A stretch of 56,529 nt of DNA from Bifidobacterium rousetti (GTDB taxonomy: Bacteria > Actinomycetota > Actinomycetes > Actinomycetales > Bifidobacteriaceae): contig NZ_PEBH01000008.1 in the NCBI RefSeq assembly GCF_008698235.1, positions 1-56,529 of the forward strand, in the 5' to 3' direction. Within the stretch, counting starts at the first letter, position 1; each line of letters begins with the position of its first letter. The notes beneath the pieces are model-generated. The model had not been told where the DNA came from and did no database searches. It worked only from the letters and a program-made list of their open reading frames with translations. Position numbers and translations under genes: made by a program. This document shows positions 40,217-49,517 of this stretch, piece by piece.

Positions 40217-42538
40217 ATGGCCACTGTGAATCTGCCGGACGAGCATCTGCGGGTGCTCGCCGACGCCTATGAACGATACGTCGACACCAGTGTTGACGGG
40301 GAGCATGCCGATGCGGCCGACGTGTTCGACCTGTTTGCGGGGCACGATGAGGACAGGCGTTTCGCGCCGCCGAAGCTCAAGGACTGGTCGGATGCGGAGA
40401 TCGTCCGGGCGTGCAACACGTACCTTGACCGGACATACACCTACCCGGCATTCAGAACGGCGAGAGATCTCGTCGACAAGCTCAAAGACTCCGCGAACCG
40501 TACGGTATTCGAACGCCGCCCCGACGATACCCGTATGCCCCTGGTTGATGATGCGACCATCGACTCAGCATGGGCGTCCGGCGGGCTTATCATCACCGGG
40601 GGTGAGGAGCCTGCCGGGACGCGGGAACGTGAACGCATGGCCGGTACGCTCGACCGGACGCTCACCGGCCTGATCCATGAACGAGGCTGGGACGCCACGC
40701 GGCTGGGCGTCGACGAGCCGGGTGACGATCCCATGCGGCGGATCCGTGCGCACGCGCGCATGTTCGGCCGCTCGAGCGTCGATTACAGGCAGGATGACCC
40801 GGATGCGATGCGTGAGGAGGCGCGCCGCCACCAAGGCGACCTGCGCGGCCGGCTCATCCTCGAGGCGTACGGGCTTGAACCCCCGACCCCGGAAGCGGAT
40901 GCCGGGGCCGAACTGGGGGTCGTGCGCGACATGGTCTCCCAGGAGCTTGACCCGCGATTCCGGAGGACGGCGGCTGCGGAAGCGGCTCGTGGCCGGCTCG
41001 CCATGGCGGTGGACGAGCGTCTGAACGCGATCAGCACAGCCGACAGGCATGCCATGACGCTCGAGGATGCGAACAGGCTGACGCGACAGGCGGGGCAGCG
41101 GCCGGTCATCCTCCTGGACCAGGACGTGCGATTGTGGAACACGGAACTCGCCGGCGACATCCAATCCGACGAGCAGCCCGATCCGAAGGATGTCATGCAA
41201 CGGGCGGTCACGCTCTCCGGTCTCCTGCTCGAAGCCTACGGTCTGAGACCACAGGTCGAGAAGGCGGAACCCAGAGACCGTCGCGTCGTGGCCACGATGC
41301 TGCGTGACCGCGTGGACCCGTGGATCGACCCCGAGCTGTACGCCGCCCCGCCTGTGACCAATGGTGTGACGCACCGCGCATGGATGCGGGACAATGATCC
41401 GAACCTGATCGCCACGGACCCGTGGACCGACCCGTCCGCGCCCGAATTCGACACGCGGGCGCGAATGGCCCGTGTGGACGACATCCGCGCCATGGCATGG
41501 GATACGCCCGAACACGCCCAGGACATGACGGCTGTGGGCGACGCCGCCGCCTACTGGTTCACGGTCGACGCGATGAGCGCGATCGCGGACCTCGAAACCC
41601 GAGGCCTCGTCGACCTGAACCCCGCCGGGAACGGCGGTGTCATCGTCTCCCGCCCCGACATGACGGACGAGGATCCCAAGGTGCGGATCCGTATCACCGA
41701 CAACCAGAACCCCGATCATGGTCCGGAAGGCGCCAGCGTCCAGGCGTCCCTCATGTGTACCGGCGAGGCGACGACGCTCATCGGCCGCTACGACGAGCAT
41801 CCCGACCCGGCCGTCAGCGACATCCCCGACGGGGAACACCTGGCCGCTCGTACGCTCCAATCACTCGGGTTGAACCCCGAGGCCGCCATGAACGTGACCC
41901 CCATGCGTGCAGAAGAATGGCGCCAGTCGGTCGAAGGGCGCCTCGACCAGGTCGCACGGGACAATGACGTCGACCGGCTTCTCGACCCGGGCGAGGTCGC
42001 GTTGCGACTGCCCAACAGGGGACTCGTCGGCCTTGACCAGTTCCATGAGCTCCTGCCCGACCCGATGCTGCAGGACCGGTACGTCGTCCTGGCGCCGTTG
42101 ACTCCCACCATGGCAGTGCTCTGGAACGCAGCTGGACACTGGAACGACGCCGACTACTGGAAGGATGAAGCGCAGTGGACCTTCAGACCATCATCCCTCA
42201 AATGGATGAATGGGTGCAAGGTCACCACACCGGCCCGTGAAGCGTTGCGCAACAACCCCCAGGGGCATCAGATGCCCCTGCCTGACATGTATCCGGAGGG
42301 CGCCGGTTCGACCCCGTACGAGGATGTTCACGGCGAACCCCACGTCCTGCCCATGCCCGGGCTCACTGTCCCGCCCGCACAGGACGCCCCCACACCGGAC
42401 ATGACCGGCGGCCACCCCAATCCGGTGGACGAGGACCCGTACGAGAATCCGGTCAAGGCGCCTGACCCGGCCATGCCCCAGCCGACGCCGGGACCGAAGC
42501 CCGCCCCCTCCACGAGCATGGGGCCGTCGCTCGCATGA
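40217..42538 (+). CDS. Large-array paralogue 10 (domains C and B, variant tail)
   Basis: 773 residues. It has the same plan as paralogue 6: VNLPDEHLRVLADAYERYVD at the start, LKDWSDAEIVRACNTYLD, two LILEAYGLEP/LLLEAYGLRP regions, then module B (LAARTLQSLGL...AEEWRQSVEGRLDQV...NRGLVGLDQFHELLPDPMLQDRYVVL...HWNDADYW). The tail is a variant, HPNPVDEDPYENPVKAPDP, ending MGPSLA. It is the last array member and its stop overlaps the start of the DprA-like gene. Confidence 0.8.
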   Translation: MATVNLPDEHLRVLADAYERYVDTSVDGEHADAADVFDLFAGHDEDRRFAPPKLKDWSDAEIVRACNTYLDRTYTYPAFRTARDLVDKLKDSANRTVFERRPDDTRMPLVDDATIDSAWASGGLIITGGEEPAGTRERERMAGTLDRTLTGLIHERGWDATRLGVDEPGDDPMRRIRAHARMFGRSSVDYRQDDPDAMREEARRHQGDLRGRLILEAYGLEPPTPEADAGAELGVVRDMVSQELDPRFRRTAAAEAARGRLAMAVDERLNAISTADRHAMTLEDANRLTRQAGQRPVILLDQDVRLWNTELAGDIQSDEQPDPKDVMQRAVTLSGLLLEAYGLRPQVEKAEPRDRRVVATMLRDRVDPWIDPELYAAPPVTNGVTHRAWMRDNDPNLIATDPWTDPSAPEFDTRARMARVDDIRAMAWDTPEHAQDMTAVGDAAAYWFTVDAMSAIADLETRGLVDLNPAGNGGVIVSRPDMTDEDPKVRIRITDNQNPDHGPEGASVQASLMCTGEATTLIGRYDEHPDPAVSDIPDGEHLAARTLQSLGLNPEAAMNVTPMRAEEWRQSVEGRLDQVARDNDVDRLLDPGEVALRLPNRGLVGLDQFHELLPDPMLQDRYVVLAPLTPTMAVLWNAAGHWNDADYWKDEAQWTFRPSSLKWMNGCKVTTPAREALRNNPQGHQMPLPDMYPEGAGSTPYEDVHGEPHVLPMPGLTVPPAQDAPTPDMTGGHPNPVDEDPYENPVKAPDPAMPQPTPGPKPAPSTSMGPSLA

Positions 42539-43350
42539 CCGGCATCCCGATCAACGCCCGCGCCATCGGCGCGGGCTTCCCCATACTTGGTACAGACCCG
42601 TCCCGACGGCTCGCCCAAGCGTGCGACGGCATGCCGACCCCCGGCATGGTCGGCGACCTGCGGCTGGTCGAGGACGGGCGGCGGATCATGACCATTGAGG
42701 GCGACCCGCGATCGGCGAATCCCGGGGACCTGTCGTTCGCCGCGAGGCTTGTTGATGAGGCGCGGTATACGGGGTGGACGCTCATGGCCGGCATGGGCAG
42801 GGGCGTCGGATTTAAGACCCTGCGTGACTGCGCCGCACGCCACATGCCCATGATCGGTGTGGACGCCGACCCCCGGATCGCGTATGCGGATGACACGCAT
42901 CGGATGGGGCTTGCCCGTCTCATCGCCGACCAGGGACTCCTAATCACCCTGCCCGATGCTCCTGCCGGGAATGGCATGGCCATGCGTGTGCGCATGCGGT
43001 TGGCGGATTGGATCGTCATCGTGAACACGCCCGTCGACGGTCCGATCGTCGACGAGGCCCGGCAGGCCGCCGGAAGGGGAGCCGTGGTGTGGGCGTGCCC
43101 GTCGACGCCGGGATCATGGACGCATGGGCGTGAAGGCTGTGACCTGCTCATCCAGGAGGGGGCGGCCCGCCCGGCACATGATCCGAAGTTGTTGTTCCGT
43201 CGTACGAACGGCCTACCGGGGGAGCCGGTGACGGCAGGAGAATTGGATCGTCTGCTCGACCGGCATAAGGTCACCGATCCGGAGGAGCGGCGCTTCCATC
43301 ATGCGATCCTCGCCAGAACCGGCCGGGTCATGGGATTCCTCACCCGATAA
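42535..43350 (+). CDS. DprA/Smf-like Rossmann-fold protein
   Basis: 271 residues, ATG overlapping the previous stop by four bases (ATGA), hence co-translated with array gene 10. The sequence fits the DprA/LOG-type nucleotide-binding fold: GDPRSANPGDLSFAARLVDEA, LMAGMGRGVGFKTLRDCAARH, MPMIGVDAD, LITLPDAPAG...MRVRMRLADWIVIVNTPVDG, ARQAAGRGAVVWACP and GCDLLIQEGAARPAHDP. It is standalone, without the SAM/winged-helix parts of canonical DprA. DprA binds ssDNA and loads RecA in transformation. On a mobile element a role with incoming ssDNA or in defence is possible, but inferred. Confidence 0.75.
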   Translation: MTGIPINARAIGAGFPILGTDPSRRLAQACDGMPTPGMVGDLRLVEDGRRIMTIEGDPRSANPGDLSFAARLVDEARYTGWTLMAGMGRGVGFKTLRDCAARHMPMIGVDADPRIAYADDTHRMGLARLIADQGLLITLPDAPAGNGMAMRVRMRLADWIVIVNTPVDGPIVDEARQAAGRGAVVWACPSTPGSWTHGREGCDLLIQEGAARPAHDPKLLFRRTNGLPGEPVTAGELDRLLDRHKVTDPEERRFHHAILARTGRVMGFLTR

Positions 43351-43497
43351 GCGGTGTCCACCCATGTCATCATGCGGGATGAAACGCGGGGTCGACCATA
43401 CGTCGCGCAATGATGGACCGCGACAACAGGAACGACAAGCCCCGCGGCGCCCGGCGGAAACGACCGGACGCAACCCCGTGAACCGGGGGCGCGAGGC

Positions 43498-43941
43498 GTG
43501 GGATGGGACAAGCGATCATATATGGCACTCGGCAAGGGACAGACGGCGGTCTGCAGGTTCAAGCAGGACGGCGTCCCCAGGATCGGCATGCTCAACACGA
43601 ACGCCAAAACGATGCAGGTCGACTGCGTCACCTACAGGCCCGAGGATGAGCGACACCGGTTCATTCTCATCATGGACTCCGACAGGAGCATCCCCGACAG
43701 CATCCAGGACCTCGACTTCCACGCGGTCGACGACCGGGAGCTCCTCGGACTCACCCCGGACGGGCAGGGATTGCCCGACCCGGCCAAGGTCGCCCGGTTC
43801 CGCAAGGCCGTGAAACTCCTCAAGGACGCCGGCGGGGATATGCTCGCCGACCCCGCCCTGTTCGACAAGGTCTTCGGACTCCTGTACGCGCCCGAACTCG
43901 CCACCGGCGACTGGAAGGACCTCCTCCCGGCCGACGAATAA
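43498..43941 (+). CDS. Hypothetical protein
   Basis: 147 residues from GTG 43498. ATG 43522 (MALGKGQTAVCRF) is an equally plausible start because neither has a good ribosome site. The N-terminal half is beta-rich (TAVCRFKQDGVPRIGML, RHRFILIMDSDRSIPDSI) and the C-terminal half helical and acidic (KVARFRKAVKLLKDAGG). Not recognised. It converges with the gene at 43951; a short CCGGA/TCCGG hairpin lies at the junction. Confidence 0.65.
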   Translation: MGWDKRSYMALGKGQTAVCRFKQDGVPRIGMLNTNAKTMQVDCVTYRPEDERHRFILIMDSDRSIPDSIQDLDFHAVDDRELLGLTPDGQGLPDPAKVARFRKAVKLLKDAGGDMLADPALFDKVFGLLYAPELATGDWKDLLPADE

Positions 43942-43950
43942 GCCGGACTG

Positions 43951-45102
43951 TTATCCGGCCGTGTACACGCCGCCCATGAACTCGACGCTCGGGGAGCCTG
44001 CGGTCATCATCGCCGCATCCTCCTGACCGTACGATTCGGCCAGAAGGGGTGGAATCAATCCGGCCGGACGCCATGTGACCGGTACGTCCCCGCCCGTTGA
44101 CGAAACCGACCATGATATGGACCCGTCCCCGTTCTGCGCGAACGAGTCGGCCACATAGGAGCCGGTCCCCAAGTCCGGGTCGCCGACCGTGCAATCCGCG
44201 GACACGGTCAACGTGGCGTCGCCCTGCAACAGCCGGTACACGCCCTGCACGCCCTGGCAGCGCGTCATGTCGTCCTTCTTCCGTTTGGCGTCCATGCTCG
44301 CGTTCACCCCGGCCACCGCGTCGGACAACGCCTTCTCCGCGGCCGACACGTCACCGGCCTTGGCCGGGCGTGCGGCGGAGACGAGCCGCTGCGCGGCGTC
44401 GACCGCCGTCTGAAGCGTGGCGCGTGTCGCCTCATCGTCGACCTTGCCCGTGGACGCGGCCAATACGCCTTTCGCGTCGTCGATCCGCCCCTGCAGCATC
44501 GACTTCGTGGAATCCCATGATTTCGCCCGCTTCGAGGCGTCCACCGCGTCGATGGCATGGGACAGGTCCTGCAGGAGGCGTTCGCGACGGGAACGGTCCG
44601 TGTCCGCCTGGCGTGCGGTCTCCTCAAGCAGATCCGATGATACTGCGGCGGGACAACGGTACGATACGTCGCCGCCCGTGTCGAACGCCTGCAACGCCCG
44701 TCCGACCGCGTCCACCGTCTTGGCATCCTGGACCTGGTCGGGGGAGAGGGAAGCGGCCTCGCTCGCCTTGGCGACCACGGGCGCCGCGTCCCCGGTGACG
44801 GCGCTCAACCGTGTCACCGCGTTCCGGCAATCCTCGAGCGCCCGCGCATGCGTGGCGTCACGCATCCGCCACGCCATGACACCGCCCCCGGTCAACGCGA
44901 GAAGCACGGCGACGCATGCGGCCAGGAGACGACCGTGACGGCCCCGGCCATGCCGGCCGGCACCCGGATCATCCGTATGATCGTCCGGATCCGCGACCAT
45001 GCTCAAGGGCATCGTGTCCCCGACATCCAAAGACGCCCCACAATGGGGACACGTGCGGGCGGACATGGGGCATGCGTTCCCGCATGACGGGCATACGCTC
45101 AT
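43951..45102 (-). CDS. Zinc-ribbon membrane protein with extracellular helical domain
   Basis: 383 residues. It starts with a zinc ribbon CPSCGNACPMSARTCPHCG (two CxxC pairs), then an acidic/histidine-rich linker, then one membrane helix (LLAACVAVLLALTGGGVMAW). A long helical outer region follows (TRLSAVTGDAAPVVAKASEA..., DDEATRATLQTAVDAAQRLV...), recalling FIVAR-type repeats. A C-terminal beta domain has SISWSVSSTGGDVPVTW. This zinc-ribbon/TM/extracellular plan is frequent in bifidobacteria. Function unknown, perhaps cell-envelope sensing. Confidence 0.8.
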   Translation of the reverse strand: MSVCPSCGNACPMSARTCPHCGASLDVGDTMPLSMVADPDDHTDDPGAGRHGRGRHGRLLAACVAVLLALTGGGVMAWRMRDATHARALEDCRNAVTRLSAVTGDAAPVVAKASEAASLSPDQVQDAKTVDAVGRALQAFDTGGDVSYRCPAAVSSDLLEETARQADTDRSRRERLLQDLSHAIDAVDASKRAKSWDSTKSMLQGRIDDAKGVLAASTGKVDDEATRATLQTAVDAAQRLVSAARPAKAGDVSAAEKALSDAVAGVNASMDAKRKKDDMTRCQGVQGVYRLLQGDATLTVSADCTVGDPDLGTGSYVADSFAQNGDGSISWSVSSTGGDVPVTWRPAGLIPPLLAESYGQEDAAMMTAGSPSVEFMGGVYTAG

Positions 45103-45124
45103 ACAAGGCCTCCTAGCATTGGAA

Positions 45125-45155
45125 AACCCGGTCCCACCCTATGGGCGGAACCGGG
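45125..45155 (-). terminator. Terminator of the gene at 45168
   Basis: On the - strand ACCCGGT...ACCGGGT with an inner GCCC/GGGT pair, followed by TTTTCC. Confidence 0.8.
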
Positions 45156-45167
45156 TGATAAGCGGGT

Positions 45168-45485
45168 TCACTCGACCGTGTCGAGCCGGCCGCGACGGGC
45201 CAGATGGGCGTAGACGAACGACGGGATCACCGACAGCATGGCCGTGACGGCCGCCATGACGGTGACCATGAGGAGCACGCGTTCGGGCGCGCCGACCATG
45301 CGTACGATCATCCACATGCCGGCCGTGTACACGACCGCCACAAGCAGCATCAGCAGGCGCATGCGCCGCGTCAACGCCACCATACGACGCCTCGCGTGCC
45401 TCACGCCCGGTGTCGGGGAGCCCTCCACGACCCGCACCGGCCGCATCACCGTCGTCAACGAACCCGTATCCGCAGCTTCGACCAT
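45168..45485 (-). CDS. Small two-helix membrane protein
   Basis: 105 residues from ATG 45485 with GGGAGG nine bases upstream. The longer frame starting at 45659 has no ribosome site. The basic N-terminus (GVRHARRRMVALTRRM) leads into two membrane helices (LLMLLVAVVYTAGMWMIVRMV and VLLMVTVMAAVTAMLSVIPSFVYAHL). Family not recognised. The remaining 226 bases up to 45712 hold no gene and should contain the promoters of this gene and of the divergent LanC-like gene. Confidence 0.7.
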   Translation of the reverse strand: MVEAADTGSLTTVMRPVRVVEGSPTPGVRHARRRMVALTRRMRLLMLLVAVVYTAGMWMIVRMVGAPERVLLMVTVMAAVTAMLSVIPSFVYAHLARRGRLDTVE

Positions 45486-45711
45486 CACGCGAACCTCCCA
45501 TACCACAGCCGAAACGGTTTCCACCCATCCCACGCCACCCCGCACCCGAACCGGCCGATACAGGGGACAGGAGCACCCCACGCCGGAGCCTCCCGTTGTG
45601 CGCGTCATCGCTTTTACGTATATCCCGGTCTGCGTGTCCACACCCCCGGGGAGGATCATTGGGCTCCGATCGGCCGGAACGGGAACCGGCCGCGGACAGG
45701 GGGAGACTGAA

Positions 45712-47088
45712 ATGGGTGTGGACGGCGAACACGACGAATGGGGTTACGAGGAGGGCAAACCCTACCGGACGCGGCAGGCCCGTACGCCGGACGACTGGCT
45801 TGACGCGGCGCTCCACGCCGAACGGTACGTGGCCCGGTTCCGTCATGAGGACGAGAACGGCGTATGGTGGGACAATCCCGACGGGGGAGCGCCCACGCCC
45901 GGCTACCCGGACGCCGTATCCGGCATCATGTACTTCTACATCCAGCTCGCCCGCGTCACCGGGGACCCGCGTTTCCATAGGGAGGCCGAACAGTCCGCCC
46001 GATGGGTGCTCGCCCATTGGAACAACAGTCGTCCCGAGCAGGGCACGCCGCTCGAAGGATTCGACAGTTGCCTGGGCAACATGCTGCTCGAAGCGTACAG
46101 GACGTTCGGCGACAAGACGTATGCGGACGCGGCCCGCGCGTTCGCCAACCAATGGGTCGAATCCTCCACGCCAGGAGCCCACGGTCCCAAATGGACGGGC
46201 AACACCGCGTGGGCCAAGGACGGTGGCATCATCCTCTTCCTCCTCAACTTGGGGCGGACACTGGACGACAGGACGATCCTCGACTTCACCGCCCGGGCGG
46301 GCGAACAATACCTGTCCGAAGGGGAGACCGGAGCCGACGGCCGGATCGTGTTCGACGGCAAGCTCGGCGGCACCGCCGAATGGGAGGGCGTCGTCTTCCA
46401 CATGGACTACAACATGCCCAACTGGGAGTTCGGCGCCGCCGGCTCGGGATACATCCTGCTCGCGCTCCACGAGCTCACCGGCGACCCCCGTTATGTGAAG
46501 GCCGCCGAGGACCAGCTCGCCTACCTGCGTTCCGTGGCCGTACCCCAAACCAAAGGGGTGCTGATCCCGCGCACCCTCGCCCCCGACGAAAGCGACGTGT
46601 TCTACATCGGCCACTGCCATGGCATCGCCGGCACCGGCAAGTTCCTCCACCTGCTCGACAAGACCACGGGAACCCCCGACGCGAAACAACTCATCATCGA
46701 CCTCGCCGACGGCGCCGAATCCGTGAGCGCACCCGAACGCATGTCGAAAGGCCTGTGGAACATCGACACCCTCTGCTGCGGGCACGCCGGACTCGCCCAC
46801 TACTTCACCGGCCTGTACCTCGCCTACGGGGAGGAACGCTGGCATGACCTCGCGATCCGTTGCGGTAACGTGCTCCTCGGCATGCGCGAGGAACAGGACG
46901 ACGGATCATGGGCGTGGCCCATCGCCTTCTGGCGTGTCAAACCCCAGGACATCACCCGACCCCACACCCTGTTCCGCGGCGCCGCCGGCATCGCCACCGC
47001 ACTGCTCGAACTGTACATGCTCGAAACCGGATCCTACACATGGGACCGGCTCATCGACGACCCGTTCCCCGCACACTGGCACGCCTGA
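45712..47088 (+). CDS. LanC-like (alpha/alpha toroid) protein
   Basis: 458 residues, ATG after GGGGGAGACTGAA. Repeated helical pairs carry the G-x-x-G turns typical of the LanC fold: FDSCLGNMLLEAY, FGAAGSGYILLALHEL, GHCHGIAGTGKFLHLL, TLCCGHAGLAHYFTGLY and LFRGAAGIATALLELY. LanC enzymes hold zinc with Cys, Cys and His (motifs around CxG and CHG). Here the CCG motif is present but the last motif reads FRG instead of CHG, so cyclase activity is doubtful. No lanthipeptide precursor or LanB is nearby. The gene sits just upstream of an amino-acid ABC transporter, suggesting a linked thiol or amino-acid role. Confidence 0.8.
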   Translation: MGVDGEHDEWGYEEGKPYRTRQARTPDDWLDAALHAERYVARFRHEDENGVWWDNPDGGAPTPGYPDAVSGIMYFYIQLARVTGDPRFHREAEQSARWVLAHWNNSRPEQGTPLEGFDSCLGNMLLEAYRTFGDKTYADAARAFANQWVESSTPGAHGPKWTGNTAWAKDGGIILFLLNLGRTLDDRTILDFTARAGEQYLSEGETGADGRIVFDGKLGGTAEWEGVVFHMDYNMPNWEFGAAGSGYILLALHELTGDPRYVKAAEDQLAYLRSVAVPQTKGVLIPRTLAPDESDVFYIGHCHGIAGTGKFLHLLDKTTGTPDAKQLIIDLADGAESVSAPERMSKGLWNIDTLCCGHAGLAHYFTGLYLAYGEERWHDLAIRCGNVLLGMREEQDDGSWAWPIAFWRVKPQDITRPHTLFRGAAGIATALLELYMLETGSYTWDRLIDDPFPAHWHA

Positions 47089-47202
47089 CCGGTAGCCAGA
47101 CAAACGGGCAACACGACTTCGCATGACGGTCGACGACGTTCACAACACCATCGGACGACGGCGACCATGCACCAACCCAACCGAACAAGAGAGGAAACCA
47201 TC

Positions 47203-48063
47203 ATGAACACCCGTATGCGCACGCGCGCCGCGATCGCGATCGCGGCCATCACCGCACTCGCCCTGACCCTGGCCGGATGCGGCTCCACGGACACGTCAGC
47301 CAAATCCGCGCCCAACAACGCGGACGCGACCACGGTCCAGATCGGCGTCGGCAACGTCGCGCCATTCGACTACGTGAACGAGGACGGCCAACTCGACGGC
47401 TACGAGGTCAAGGTCCTCCAGGCCATCGACGACGACCTGCCCCAATACTCGTTCAAGCTCACCAGCTACGATTTCTCGAACCTGTTCGCCAGCCTCGACA
47501 GCGGCAAGGTCGAAGCCGTCGGATTCGGCCTGACCCTGAACAAGGAGCGCGAGGAGAAACACGATTACACGCACGAAACCCACCTGAGCCTGGTCAACAA
47601 GCTCATCGTCGCCAAGGACAGCAAGATCAACAGCCTCGATGATCTCGCCGGCAAGACCGTGTACGGCTCCCAAGGTGAGGCGGTGGCCTCCGCGTTGGAG
47701 AACTACAACAAGGCCAACCCTGATAAGGCCGTCAAGATCCAGTACGCGCAGATGGGCCTGGAGCAGATCGTCGCCGCCCTCGACAACGGCACCCTCGACG
47801 CCTACTACGGCACCCCGATCCTGCTCGACACGCTGAACAAGAACTACGGGGACAAGCTCAAGTACGCCGGCGAACCACTGGAGACGAACAACATGCACTT
47901 CTTCATCAAAAAGGGCGACACGAAACTCCAGGAAGCCATGGACAAGTCCATCAAGAAACTGCGCGACAACGGCAAGCTCGCCCAGTTGAGCAAGGACGCG
48001 TTCGGAAAGGACTACACGAAGGTCCAGACCGACGGCGGCCTGCTCGCCGAATACGAGAACTGA
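47203..48063 (+). CDS. Polar amino-acid ABC transporter, substrate-binding lipoprotein
   Basis: 286 residues, ATG after AAGAGAGGAAACCATC. The signal peptide ends with lipobox LAGC at about 26. The rest is a family-3 solute-binding protein: GVGNVAPFDYVNEDGQLDGYEV, FxSLDSGKVEAVGFGLTLNKER, LAGKTVYGSQGEAVASALENY, and a late LRDNGKLAQLSKDAFGKDYT. It captures an amino acid, possibly cystine or a similar polar substrate, at the outer membrane face and delivers it to the permeases encoded just downstream. Confidence 0.9.
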   Translation: MNTRMRTRAAIAIAAITALALTLAGCGSTDTSAKSAPNNADATTVQIGVGNVAPFDYVNEDGQLDGYEVKVLQAIDDDLPQYSFKLTSYDFSNLFASLDSGKVEAVGFGLTLNKEREEKHDYTHETHLSLVNKLIVAKDSKINSLDDLAGKTVYGSQGEAVASALENYNKANPDKAVKIQYAQMGLEQIVAALDNGTLDAYYGTPILLDTLNKNYGDKLKYAGEPLETNNMHFFIKKGDTKLQEAMDKSIKKLRDNGKLAQLSKDAFGKDYTKVQTDGGLLAEYEN

Positions 48064-48072
48064 CCCTATCGT

Positions 48073-48771
48073 ATGGGAGACTACTTCTCGTTCGACCGCA
48101 TGGTGCAAGTGTTCCCGAAAGTCCTCGGGGCCCTGCCCATGTCACTACTCATCGTGGCCGTGGCCATGGTCGCCGGATCCCTGATCGCGATCGGGCTCGC
48201 GTTCATCCGCGTGTTCCACATCCGCGTCCTCGACCAGCTCACAGTCGCGTACATCTCGTTCATGCGAGGCACGCCGGAAATCGTCCAACTGTTCCTCGTC
48301 TACTACGGGCTGCCGATCCTCGTACGCAACGTGTTCCACCTGTCCATGGACACATGGGCGCCCCTGTTCTTCGTGCTCGTCACCTTCAGCCTCAACCAGG
48401 CCGCCTTCCATGCGGAACTGTTCCGCGGCGCCCTGGAGGCCGTGCCCAAAGGACAATACGAGGCCGCGTACACCGTGGGCCTCACCCGCGGCCAGGCGTT
48501 CCGCAGGATCATCATCCCGCAGGCGGCGCGCATGGTCCTGCCCGGACTCGGCATGAACCTCATCTACCTGTTCCAATCCACGTCCCTGGCGGCGACCATC
48601 GGCGTCATGGACCTCGTCGGCAAGGCACAGGCCATCGGCGCCAACACGTACCACAGCATCGAACCCATGGCGTGCGCGACCATCATCTTCACGGTCATCA
48701 GCATCCTGCTCGAATACACGGTCCACCGGCTCGACCTTGCCGTGGACCACGACCGGAAGAAGGTGCTCTGA
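48073..48771 (+). CDS. Amino-acid ABC transporter permease 1
   Basis: 232 residues. Five or so membrane helices are visible, with the inner-membrane EAA loop EAAYTVGLTRGQAFRRIIIPQAARMVLPGLG, a hallmark of HisM/GlnP-type permeases that contacts the ATPase. FMRGTPEIVQLFLVYYGLP is the typical early periplasmic block. It starts nine bases after the binding-protein stop, with only a weak ribosome site, so it is probably translated by coupling. It pairs with the next permease as a heterodimer. Confidence 0.9.
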   Translation: MGDYFSFDRMVQVFPKVLGALPMSLLIVAVAMVAGSLIAIGLAFIRVFHIRVLDQLTVAYISFMRGTPEIVQLFLVYYGLPILVRNVFHLSMDTWAPLFFVLVTFSLNQAAFHAELFRGALEAVPKGQYEAAYTVGLTRGQAFRRIIIPQAARMVLPGLGMNLIYLFQSTSLAATIGVMDLVGKAQAIGANTYHSIEPMACATIIFTVISILLEYTVHRLDLAVDHDRKKVL

Positions 48772-48772
48772 C

Positions 48773-49480
48773 ATGAACCTCGACACCCGTCAGATCTGGG
48801 ACAGTTTCCTGTTCGCGCTCTCGTTCGTCCCGCAGACCCTCGTGCTCACGTTCGTCCCGTTCCTCGTGACCCTCGTGCTCGGCGGGCTCATCGCGATCGT
48901 CCGCGTCCTCAAGATCCCGGTCCTCGCGCAATTGCTCACCATCGTGGTCGCCGTGTTCAAGGGCATCCCGATCTACCTGTTCCTGATCTTCTCGTTCCTG
49001 CTCATGACCATGTACTTCAACCCGTTCATGGAATCATTGGGTTCGCCGATCAGGCAGAAGAACGTCAGCCCGCTCCTGTTCGCGGCGGTGATCCTGTCGA
49101 TCGCGTTCACGCCCGCCATGAGCGACGTGCTCAGGGGCGCGATCCTATCCGTCGACCAAGGCCAATACGAGGCCGCCGCCACGGCAGGACTCACCACCGG
49201 GCAGACGTTCCGCAGGATCATCATCCCGCAGGTCGTCCCAGCGGCGATCCCGAACGTCACCAACATGCTCATCGGCATCATGAAAGGCTCCGCGCTCGGC
49301 TACTCCGTCGGCGTCACCGACGTGCTCAGCGCGTCCATCCGCGACGCCAGCGCCGCCTACGACATCATCGAAGCGTACATCGCCGCAGCCGTCATCTACT
49401 GGGCCATGAGCATCATCATCGAACGGCTCATGGGTCTGCTCGCCCGCCACGCCGGCAGGTTCAGGAACACCATCGGCTGA
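48773..49480 (+). CDS. Amino-acid ABC transporter permease 2
   Basis: 235 residues, ATG one base after the previous stop. It has the same permease family plan, with EAA loop EAAATAGLTTGQTFRRIIIPQVVPAAIPNV and FKGIPIYLFLIFSFLLMTMYF. It forms the second half of the membrane channel. The paired permeases differ in their outer loops, as usual for heterodimeric amino-acid importers. Confidence 0.9.
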   Translation: MNLDTRQIWDSFLFALSFVPQTLVLTFVPFLVTLVLGGLIAIVRVLKIPVLAQLLTIVVAVFKGIPIYLFLIFSFLLMTMYFNPFMESLGSPIRQKNVSPLLFAAVILSIAFTPAMSDVLRGAILSVDQGQYEAAATAGLTTGQTFRRIIIPQVVPAAIPNVTNMLIGIMKGSALGYSVGVTDVLSASIRDASAAYDIIEAYIAAAVIYWAMSIIIERLMGLLARHAGRFRNTIG

Positions 49481-49517
49481 AAACACCATGAAACACACCG
49501 TAAAGGACAATCCAACC

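Noticed and set aside
40565..41860. 431-codon - strand frame within paralogue 10
   Set aside because: Shadow of the + gene, which has the conserved leader, modules and tail.
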